Positions 7,101 through 11,006 of a stretch of DNA of 11,006 nt are shown here, in pieces. The DNA is taken from assembly GCA_049800095.1 (NCBI GenBank), contig JBARJD010000088.1:1-11006 (forward strand), read 5' to 3'. The DNA is from JAKIWV01 sp049800095 (lineage in GTDB: Archaea; Thermoplasmatota; Thermoplasmata; Lutacidiplasmatales; UBA184). Below the pieces are notes generated by a model, which searched no databases, was not told where the DNA came from, and was given only the letters and a program-made list of their open reading frames with translations. Every line of letters starts with the position of its first letter. The stretch's first letter is position 1. Position numbers and translations under genes: made by a program.

Positions 7101-7474
7101 CCCGTAAGCTGGAATCCGGCCACGCTGACGTTGCTGGCCCCGAAGACGAGGATGTCGGCGCTTCCCGTCGTATAGGTGATCTTGAATCCTGCGCCGACCA
7201 GAACGCTGCCGTTCCTATAGTCCGCAACCGTACCCGCATAGTCTGCGAGAAGGGTGTACGTGTTCTCGCCCGGACCACTTTGCCCGAATATTCCCGGAGC
7301 CGACACGCTGCCGTTGATGTTAATCTGGAACGTGGAACTGAACTCGGGCTGGAGTTGGGTTTGGCCATATCGAATGGTCGCGACCCCAGAAAGTCCCGAG
7401 ATCACTAGAAAAGCGAGAACTACGAATGCGGCGACGGCACCGGATCGGATTCCCCGCTCCCAGCGACCACCCAT
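4199..7474 (-). CDS. Large membrane-anchored beta-helix surface protein with ESGLP repeats
   Basis: A 1091-residue exported protein. A basic N-terminus (MGGRWERGIR) precedes a hydrophobic signal/anchor helix at about 12-34. About residues 110-735 form a long run of right-handed parallel beta-helix (PbH1, NosD-like) coils, with recurring N-x-(S/T), GN(N/D)F and D-rich turns such as SNLTVHDSIFTGDQENGI-like units. The helix closes with the archaeal NosD-type signature GGNFWSNYTGVDEF...GIGDTPFVLDESDIDHYPLM (about 738-783). Three ~78-residue repeats beginning FVESGLPSGTPW, FTESGLPAGTSW and VVQSGLASGTSW follow (796-1028). A C-terminal helix (about 1043-1066), the basic RNRRGDR and a Pro-rich tail of seven consecutive prolines complete it. 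Many N-glycosylation sequons and few basic residues fit an acidic cell-surface location. Start: the frame opens at 7672, but the ATG at 7474 immediately precedes the signal helix and has a TATA-like element about 28 bp upstream. It may bind glycans or act as an adhesin or envelope component; ligand unknown. Confidence 0.88.
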   Translation of the reverse strand: MGGRWERGIRSGAVAAFVVLAFLVISGLSGVATIRYGQTQLQPEFSSTFQININGSVSAPGIFGQSGPGENTYTLLADYAGTVADYRNGSVLVGAGFKITYTTGSADILVFGASNVSVAGFQLTGAGTAITIADSTNVTVGNNTESTTGEAVYVDESTSVTVFDNYGLATGGVEIDSSALVAFTGNNFTQFGGAEATTDSSLALVGNDFSHAVGDALVLEYVSSFQIHGNRFNSPGGDDALNFDMVAFGNISENNLTANLEPVYVANSGNLTFWNNTVSAGTDEAYSLEGSDGIAIVDSTALGAGDEGAYVSNDVGITFAEDNFSGSAVGVDDLDSAGVLIENSDLVSGATGVNADETSDLTIIGSDLGGGNNGLVAQQTSTILWQNSTAPRANYALNLTDGTRDVMVEDSNLSGTQIAGVYLDGDSDITITDSRIQPTPGFPIDYAVQAGSTQGLTISSSNLSGTPGQPALVGVETFDSNDSSLVNDSLEWTDSPFTDTGSAGIQIVDSNLTYSGAGDGISLDLDQQVSIANTDVSDAAGDGISTFDVTNLTVHDSIFTGDQENGIVLNAPDGVSITGSTFDNIGENGIFAGSPEGLVVTGNTLINDSYPFFISGGTNVVLADNQAGNDQDGGPDISEVEGLVLDGNNFSGDSSADLTDVVLGEVYGYTITDNTFLDDDVAVEVEGMSTGTVVGNSFHQDNVSLYFDGPVASLNYHNDFLSDASWQIEDSPVLAWDDGYPTGGNFWSNYTGVDEFSGPDQNIPGPDGIGDTPFVLDESDIDHYPLMTAWADHAALFVESGLPSGTPWSVVFNSTTYSTTGLAMTVSSTLGVQTPYVYSIATVGNYSATPAHGSGILGAGLIVVDVTFAIPTFPLTFTESGLPAGTSWEVSVSGSAHVSSAGSLVVNLANSTYSYSVTPVPGYSVTPANGHVTLKGGSETVALTFVVYTFAVTVVQSGLASGTSWGVTVGLNRSTATGSSLVLALANGSYTYTVNPVSGFTPTAVGGSWSVSGGPVTSYIEFVANSSIRLPTPGSKAPSTADLLPYLAVIGVLAVLAAVGWVLAIRNRRGDRPPEGPSTPLPPPPPPPGPS
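4391..5089 (-). repeat. Three tandem ESGLPxGTSW-type domain repeats
   Basis: Within the surface protein, residues 796-874, 875-951 and 952-1028 are diverged copies of one ~78-residue unit. Each starts with (F/V)xxSGL(P/A)xGT(S/P)W and continues through a Y(S/T)Y-type strand (PYVYSIATVGNYSATP, TYSYSVTPVPGYSVTP, SYTYTVNPVSGFTPTA). Each ends in a hydrophobic strand. The pattern suggests immunoglobulin-like or similar beta-sandwich stalk domains lifting the beta-helix above the membrane. Confidence 0.8.
5270..7140 (-). repeat. Parallel beta-helix (PbH1) coil repeats, approximate limits
   Basis: About residues 112-735 of the surface protein are degenerate coils of roughly 21-24 residues, each with a hydrophobic strand, an Asn/Asp/Ser-rich turn and a Gly. 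Examples are DSTNVTVGNN, DESTSVTVFDN, SSALVAFTGNNF and APDGVSITGSTF. These are the marks of right-handed beta-helix proteins such as NosD and polysaccharide lyases. Limits are estimated by eye. Confidence 0.75.
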
Positions 7475-7498
7475 TCCCGGGGACGGGAAGTCCCGGGG
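7475..7498. repeat. 8-bp direct repeat abutting the surface-protein start codon
   Basis: TCCCGGGG occurs at 7475-7482 and again at 7491-7498, 16 bp apart, filling the interval between the TATA-like element and the ATG. Each copy contains the palindrome CCCGGG. If the transcript is leaderless, this is exactly the core promoter interval, so it could be a regulator site. GC-rich chance repetition is the alternative. Confidence 0.3.
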
Positions 7499-7499
7499 C

Positions 7500-7505
7500 A
7501 AAATA
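7500..7505 (-). promoter_or_regulatory. TATA-like element of the surface-protein gene
   Basis: On the minus strand GGAGGTATTTTGCC contains TATTTT centred about 28 bp before the ATG at 7474, the spacing of a leaderless archaeal promoter. It implies the gene can be transcribed separately from the small exported protein upstream. Confidence 0.42.
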
Positions 7506-7553
7506 CCTCCGACCGGGTCCCGTCCTGCGTTAGACCGACCCGGCGGCGTGCGA

Positions 7554-7958
7554 CTACAAGACGGTGCTGCTGTTCGTGCCGCTGACCGAAACGGTCTGCG
7601 GCGAGAGCGAGTCCGTAGTGAACCGGTACCTCCCGACCGAACCCGTGAACAAGAACTTGCACGAGGAGCCATCGGAGCTGTAGACGCCGCCGTTGTGCCC
7701 GTCCGAAATTCCGAACGCTGCGGACGCTTCGCTGCCCGTAGAGAACGACCGTTTCACCGCGCTGCCCGAAGGGAGCGTCAATGTGGCAGTGCCGGCCCCC
7801 AGGGCGGAACTGGACAAGGAAGTCGCGAAGGGGTGTGGCACGGGCACGACGAACAGGAACACGGCTTCGCAGACCGCCACGACGGTCCCAATCACCAAGT
7901 AGGCCAACCAATGGTGTCGGGGAGACGCCGTCGAAGCGGCCCGAGCGCTGGATCCCAT
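7554..7958 (-). CDS. Small exported single-helix protein, unknown function
   Basis: A 134-residue protein. A short Ser/Ala-rich cytoplasmic N-terminus ending RHH precedes one hydrophobic helix (about 17-39, WLAYLVIGTVVAVCEAVFLF). The remaining ~95 residues are Ser/Thr/Gly-rich and beta-strand-like (GTATLTLPSGSAVKRSFSTG, later FLFTGSVGRYRFTT), lying outside the membrane. The layout recalls archaeal pilin-like or N-anchored envelope proteins, but there is no clear class III signal-peptidase site before the helix and no lipobox, so I do not call it a pilin. Two cysteines are present, one in the helix and one at residue 100. The ATG at 7958 directly precedes the helix region; no strong Shine-Dalgarno is visible. 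It lies 79 bp upstream of the large surface protein on the same strand, suggesting a related envelope role, which is inference from context only. Confidence 0.72.
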   Translation of the reverse strand: MGSSARAASTASPRHHWLAYLVIGTVVAVCEAVFLFVVPVPHPFATSLSSSALGAGTATLTLPSGSAVKRSFSTGSEASAAFGISDGHNGGVYSSDGSSCKFLFTGSVGRYRFTTDSLSPQTVSVSGTNSSTVL

Positions 7959-8032
7959 GAACCGAAAGGTCCGGTCTCAGGGCGTACGAAGTTGCTTGGT
8001 GGCGTTTGAGGAGGAGACTATCCCCTCAGATT

Positions 8033-8042
8033 CCACATGTGG
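8033..8042. promoter_or_regulatory. Palindrome CCACATGTGG in intergenic region
   Basis: A perfect 10-bp palindrome in the 100-bp spacer between the methyltransferase stop and the small exported protein. It is nested within outer arms GAGAC (about 8014-8018) and GTCTC (8042-8046). It could be an operator for the exported-protein gene or a 3'-end structure for the methyltransferase transcript. No clear TATA box or U-tract was seen here. Confidence 0.3.
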
Positions 8043-8058
8043 TCTCGAGGGCACGGCA

Positions 8059-8856
8059 TTAATCGGGACGGCGGCGCGCCGTGAGGGACCACATGAGAGG
8101 GATCAGGCCCTTCTGTTGGGTCAGATGCCAGTAGCCTTGCTGGTCTTCGGCCATGAACGGGTACCGTTTCCAGTGGCTGTAGGGGTATTCCCGGACCGAT
8201 TCGATGGTGAGCCCATGCGAGGCCAACGCCGAGAGAGTTTTGGAGAGGGGATGGAGCCATGAGTAGCTGACCTTGTGCTTCATCTTGACGGACGTCGCGT
8301 AGGTCCGGTCGTATTCCTCTCGGAGGGCCCCGGTCTCGAAGTACGGAATCTTCGGCTGGAGACTCGTACACGGCGAGTCGTTGGGAAATATCTCCGCGAA
8401 GGGGTGGTCGTCGAGCACGTAGAACCGACCGCCGGGCCGGAGGAACCGCGCGACGACCTTGGCCCAGCCATCGACGTCCGGGAGCCAACACATCGCGCCC
8501 TTACCGGTGTAGACGATGTCGAACTGACCGGTAAGGTGGTCCGCCAGGTCGTAGACATTTGACCGGATGAAGCGAGCCTCGATGCCCGCCTCTCGGGCGA
8601 GCCGACGAGCCGCTCGGACCGCGGGCAACGAAAAGTCCACACCCGTTACCCGCGCTCCGAGTCGGCCCCACGAGAGTGTGTCGAGGCCGAAATGGCACTG
8701 GAGGTGAAGGAGGGACTTTCCGCGAACCGACCCGAGCTCCTTGACCTCTATGGATCGCAGCGTCGACCGGCCCCGGAGGAAGGAGGGAACGTCATACAAG
8801 GGAGCGACGACGTGTAATGGAACGCTCTCGTCCCACTTCTCGCGATTGACGGTCAT
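8059..8856 (-). CDS. Class I SAM-dependent methyltransferase
   Basis: A 265-residue protein with a Rossmann-like methyltransferase core. Motif I appears as LLHLQCHFGLDTLSWGRLGA (49-68), the LQCHFG variant typical of one group of Methyltransf_11/25 proteins rather than the textbook GxGxG. It is followed by the acidic ribose-binding residue in VTGVDFS (Asp74), a motif II region FDIVYTGKGAMCWLPD (112-127), and the post-core strand PGGRFYVLDDHPF (141-153). The C-terminal ~100 residues, rich in aromatic residues (YSWLHPL, YPYSHWKRYPF), probably form the substrate cap. The acceptor cannot be read from sequence. The ATG at 8856 fits the usual family opening NREKWDE. An in-frame ATG at 8907 would add 17 basic residues and seems less likely, and the open frame continuing to 9696 is antisense to the hydrolase. 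It is divergent from the hydrolase, with a 120-bp spacer. Confidence 0.9.
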   Translation of the reverse strand: MTVNREKWDESVPLHVVAPLYDVPSFLRGRSTLRSIEVKELGSVRGKSLLHLQCHFGLDTLSWGRLGARVTGVDFSLPAVRAARRLAREAGIEARFIRSNVYDLADHLTGQFDIVYTGKGAMCWLPDVDGWAKVVARFLRPGGRFYVLDDHPFAEIFPNDSPCTSLQPKIPYFETGALREEYDRTYATSVKMKHKVSYSWLHPLSKTLSALASHGLTIESVREYPYSHWKRYPFMAEDQQGYWHLTQQKGLIPLMWSLTARRRPD

Positions 8857-8942
8857 CCGTCGTCGGTCGCCGACTCGCACAGGGTCGACGAGTCGTCGAG
8901 AACCCATAATGCGAATGGCCGGCACCGCCCGGCCTCCGATAC

Positions 8943-8954
8943 CGAGAAAAACTC
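8943..8954. promoter_or_regulatory. AT-rich patch, possible promoter element
   Basis: CGAGAAAAACTC is the only AT-rich stretch in the 120-bp divergent spacer. Its centre is about 28 bp before the hydrolase ATG, consistent with a weak TATA-like element for a leaderless transcript. On the other strand it could serve the methyltransferase. It is a poor match to the archaeal consensus. Confidence 0.25.
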
Positions 8955-8976
8955 CGGCGGTTCCTGCGCCGACACG

Positions 8977-9768
8977 ATGGGAGCGGCACACGACTCGACT
9001 GGGCCGACCCTCGAGCGAGGCAAGGGGAGGCCGGTGGTGTTCCTCCACGGCTACCCGTTGAACCACGAGATGTGGGGGCCTCAGCTTGAGGGACTGTCGG
9101 CCCGTCACCGAGTCGTCCTGTTCGACCTCCCAGGCTACGGTCAAACGCGGGGCCACGCGGTCCCCGATACTCTTTCCGGTTTTGCGGAGCACATTCACGC
9201 GAACTTGATCCGACGCGCCGAGGGTCCCGTGGCGATCGTCGGTCATTCGTTCGGCGGCTACATCGCCCTGGAGCTCCTTCGAACCCACCCCGAGGATTTC
9301 CGGGCGCTCATCCTCACGAACACCCGATCGGAAGCGGATAGTCCGGAGGCGCGGGCAAAGCGCCTGGCGACGATCCGCCGACTCGAGGACCCCGCCCAGA
9401 CGCTCGACGTCGAGGCGACCGCGCAAAGCCTCCTGGCTCCCGCCACCTGGCACGCGGCCGGTGCCTTGGTCGAGACAGTCCGTGGGATGATACGGAGCGC
9501 TCCCTCCCAGACGGTCTCGGCGACGCTGAAGGCGATCGCGGATCGCGCGGATCTCACGCAGGTGCTTTCCCGTATTCGCGTGCCGACGCTCGTCCTTTGG
9601 GGCGAACAAGATCAACTGATTCCACCTTCCCAGACCCAGTCGATGGTCGCCCGGATCCAAGGCTGTTCGGGGGTAGGCGTCCCCGACGCTGGACACCTTC
9701 CTTCCCTCGAATCTCCCAGGGTGTTCGACCGCGCCTTGGATGCGTTCCTACGGCGCCTTCCTGACTGA
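8977..9768 (+). CDS. Alpha/beta-hydrolase fold enzyme
   Basis: A 263-residue protein of standard length for the family. The oxyanion-hole motif is HGYPLN (24-29), and the nucleophile elbow is GHSFGG with Ser91. The acid is probably Asp212 in WGEQDQLIPP, and the catalytic His240 lies in DAGHLPSLESP, giving a complete Ser-Asp-His triad. LFDLPGYGQT (48-57) is the usual strand after the oxyanion loop. The helical cap is about residues 115-190 (rich in Ala, Arg, Glu), between the core halves. Members include esterases, lactonases, peroxidases and C-C hydrolases, and the exact reaction cannot be assigned. It has no signal peptide, so it is cytoplasmic. The start at ATG 8977 has no Shine-Dalgarno, consistent with leaderless translation. 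It diverges from the methyltransferase, and the cyclic-nucleotide-binding gene follows 116 bp downstream with its own promoter. Confidence 0.92.
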   Translation: MGAAHDSTGPTLERGKGRPVVFLHGYPLNHEMWGPQLEGLSARHRVVLFDLPGYGQTRGHAVPDTLSGFAEHIHANLIRRAEGPVAIVGHSFGGYIALELLRTHPEDFRALILTNTRSEADSPEARAKRLATIRRLEDPAQTLDVEATAQSLLAPATWHAAGALVETVRGMIRSAPSQTVSATLKAIADRADLTQVLSRIRVPTLVLWGEQDQLIPPSQTQSMVARIQGCSGVGVPDAGHLPSLESPRVFDRALDAFLRRLPD

Positions 9769-9848
9769 ACCGACCGAACCCCGCCCCGGTGTTCCGAAAT
9801 CGCGCCCACTCACTCAGGGAAGGCCCGACGGGGGCACGCCAAGAGCCA

Positions 9849-9856
9849 TTTATCTA
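9849..9856 (+). promoter_or_regulatory. TATA box of the cyclic-nucleotide-binding gene
   Basis: TTTATCTA in otherwise GC-rich sequence is centred about 32 bp before the ATG at 9885, predicting transcription from near 9879 and a leader of only a few nucleotides. Its presence supports the ATG at 9885 over the upstream in-frame opening at 9789. Confidence 0.55.
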
Positions 9857-9884
9857 CCGAATCGACTTGAGGCCGAGAGCGCGG

Positions 9885-10319
9885 ATGCCCGAAACCAAGG
9901 TTCCCGAATCGGCCGAGGTCCTTCTGGCGTCGGTTCCCCTCTTCTCGAGCCTGAAGAAATCCCAGCTCCATACCATGGCCGTCACCGCGAAGGAGCGGAA
10001 CTATCGGGATGGCGACGCCATCGTCAAGGAGGGCGAGAAGGGGATTGGCTTCTACCTCATCCTCGCGGGGCGGGCCCGGGTCGAGAAGGCCGGCAAGCAG
10101 GTCGCGACGGTGGGGCCCGGCCAGTACTTCGGCGAGATGGCCCTACTCGATGAACAAGCCCGGACCGCCGACGTCCGTGCCGCCGGCGCCGTGCGCTGCC
10201 TCGTGCTCTCACCCTGGGAGTTCTGGGCCGCGGTCGGCAACGAGCCCGAGGTGCTGCGGACCCTTCTCAAGGAAACGGTGCGGCGTCTGCGCTCCGGCTC
10301 CGTCACGCTTACCGAGTAG
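9885..10319 (+). CDS. Stand-alone cyclic-nucleotide-binding (CAP_ED) domain protein
   Basis: A 144-residue protein consisting almost entirely of one Crp/PKA-type cyclic-nucleotide-binding domain. The opening helix LLASVPLFSSLKKSQLHTMA (13-32) is typical. The beta-barrel runs through DGDAIVKEGEKGIGFYLILAG (42-62) and RVEKAGKQVATVGPGQYFGEMA. The phosphate-binding cassette is FGEMALLDEQARTADVRA (82-99), retaining Glu84 and Arg93, which contact the cyclic phosphate and ribose in known members. The C-terminal helix (about 110-137) is present, but there is no DNA-binding or kinase domain, so this is a sensor without its own output. It may act by partner binding. The frame opens earlier at 9789, but the ATG at 9885 was chosen because it follows the TATA box at the right distance and starts just before the domain. 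It converges on the five-helix membrane gene, with a 36-bp gap. Which nucleotide binds, if any, is unknown. Confidence 0.88.
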   Translation: MPETKVPESAEVLLASVPLFSSLKKSQLHTMAVTAKERNYRDGDAIVKEGEKGIGFYLILAGRARVEKAGKQVATVGPGQYFGEMALLDEQARTADVRAAGAVRCLVLSPWEFWAAVGNEPEVLRTLLKETVRRLRSGSVTLTE

Positions 10320-10355
10320 GCCCCCCGTCGCGGTGTGAACCGCCCTGCTGCTCGC

Positions 10356-10805
10356 TCAGCGATTGATCTCCACGAGGAGAACCCATGCCTCGAGGATCGT
10401 AACGAGGAAGCCGGCGATGGTCGCCGCCGCGAACCACTCGAGCGCGCCGCTGCTCCCCACCGCGAGAAGTATTCCTCCACCGGCGAGCAGCGCGCACGGG
10501 AATTGAATCTCGATCGTGTGAGAGCGCAGGAAACGTCGCATGGGTTGCTGTACTGCGCGCCAGTTTCGCACCTCGATCCAGTCGAGCCCGACCCACAGTG
10601 GGACGGCGATGACGAGCACTTCGATGCCGCGCGCGAGCCCCGATTGCCCGGGCACGAGGAGGGTCGACGACACCGCGAGCACGGCCACGAGGAGCAAGAT
10701 GGCCTGCAGCGCGCGGTTCGCGATCGTCGGCAGCGAGATGATCCGCTGCAGATTGATCGAGAGGCCGACGAAAATCAGACCGGCGAGGGCCGCCGAGGCG
10801 CCCAC
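10356..10805 (-). CDS. Five-helix integral membrane protein, unknown function (start uncertain)
   Basis: A 149-residue hydrophobic protein from the GTG at 10805, with helices at about 1-18, 32-51, 60-78, 101-118 and 122-146, a basic loop (MRRFLRSHT, 89-97) and a short EINR tail. VGASAALAGLIFVGLSINL and the closing LEAWVLLVEINR resemble a family of small membrane proteins of unknown function that I recall from bacteria and archaea. In those the N-terminus includes a W-x-x-FF-x-AE segment before GASAAL. The same frame here continues upstream with TWDTFFGAE before the GTG, but contains no ATG, GTG or TTG up to the stop at 10938. The GTG has GGAG five nt upstream, so it is a usable start that would truncate helix 1. 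An ACG at 10835 preceded by GGGGGAG is a possible non-standard start. No function is assigned. Confidence 0.75.
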   Translation of the reverse strand: MGASAALAGLIFVGLSINLQRIISLPTIANRALQAILLLVAVLAVSSTLLVPGQSGLARGIEVLVIAVPLWVGLDWIEVRNWRAVQQPMRRFLRSHTIEIQFPCALLAGGGILLAVGSSGALEWFAAATIAGFLVTILEAWVLLVEINR

Positions 10806-10943
10806 CTCTGCTCCAAAGAACGTGTCCCAGGTCGTGCGGTCTCCCCCTTCGAGGGGCGGAGTCGCGGGGCAGTTCGCGCCGATGCTTAAGGGGTCCGACC
10901 GAAACGGGACCGGCGATCCGGCCTCGGTCGACGCGGTTCAAAG

Positions 10944-10959
10944 AGTCGGACTGCCGACT
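10944..10959. repeat. Inverted repeat AGTCGG-ACTG-CCGACT
   Basis: Perfect 6-bp arms around a 4-nt centre in the ~170-bp region at the right edge, upstream of the five-helix membrane gene and possibly of a gene beyond the window. It could be an operator or a small hairpin. Nothing else in 10840-11006 could be assigned with confidence. Confidence 0.25.
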
Positions 10960-11006
10960 GTTCTCGGGTCCGCTCAAAGGAAGTGCCCTGCGCGACTCCG
11001 TCGGAC

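Noticed and set aside
7475..7672. N-terminal extension of the surface-protein frame
   Set aside because: It is Arg/Ser/Pro-rich, overlaps the 3' end of the small exported protein gene and would bury the signal helix 66 residues inside.
8908..9696. N-terminal extension of the methyltransferase frame
   Set aside because: It is antisense to the alpha/beta hydrolase, which has a complete catalytic triad; the methyltransferase domain begins at the ATG at 8856.
9789..9884. Upstream start for the cyclic-nucleotide-binding protein
   Set aside because: The added 32 residues are basic and non-domain, and the TATA box at 9849-9856 lies inside them, so the ATG at 9885 is preferred.
10309..10977. 222-residue minus-strand frame overlapping the five-helix gene
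   Set aside because: Arg/His/Pro-rich shifted-frame translation, whereas the other frame gives five membrane helices.
10882..11006. Plus-strand ATG frame (MLKGSDRNGTG...) open to the right edge
   Set aside because: Only about 41 codons are visible, with no promoter or protein-like pattern; in GC-rich DNA this is expected by chance, so it was not called as a gene.

Overview
The window looks like a GC-rich chromosomal segment of an uncultivated archaeon, most likely of the Thermoplasmata (Thermoplasmatota). This is inferred from four things. First, there is a large exported beta-helix protein whose C-terminal half carries tandem ESGLPxGTSW-type repeats, which I recall as common in surface proteins of that lineage. 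Second, its NosD-like module ends in a GIGDTP...IDHYPLM signature typical of archaeal beta-helix surface proteins. Third, AT-rich TATA-like boxes lie about 26-30 bp before several start codons, fitting leaderless or short-leader archaeal promoters. Fourth, Shine-Dalgarno motifs are mixed or absent. No rRNA, tRNA, CRISPR array, insertion sequence or phage structural gene was seen.

Layout. At the left edge (1-577, minus) is the N-terminal part of an unrecognised protein that runs off the window. Divergent from it, after a 204-bp spacer with two perfect inverted repeats, is a MarR-type regulator (782-1249, plus). It is followed by a 14-helix DHA2-type drug/H+ antiporter (1378-2994, plus). The antiporter has its own TATA box with palindromes immediately downstream, so this pair reads as a regulator-efflux module. 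A small two-helix membrane protein (3132-3401, plus) follows and converges on a minus-strand run: a VOC/glyoxalase-fold protein (3426-3836), an unknown 78-residue protein (3897-4133), the 1091-residue beta-helix surface protein (4199-7474), a small single-helix exported protein (7554-7958) and a SAM-dependent methyltransferase (8059-8856).

Divergent from the methyltransferase is an alpha/beta hydrolase (8977-9768, plus). Next comes a stand-alone cyclic-nucleotide-binding-domain protein with a clear TATA box (9885-10319, plus). It converges on a five-helix membrane protein (10356-10805, minus) whose conserved-looking N-terminus seems to extend upstream of any standard start codon.

Functionally, the two best-supported units are the MarR/efflux module and the envelope pair (small exported protein plus large beta-helix protein). 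The rest looks like housekeeping or accessory genes without a visible shared pathway. I found no convincing evidence of a complete new multi-gene system. The most unusual items are the surface protein architecture, the edge gene, the regulatory palindromes and the start-codon anomaly near 10835. There is no gene-free stretch longer than about 205 bases.
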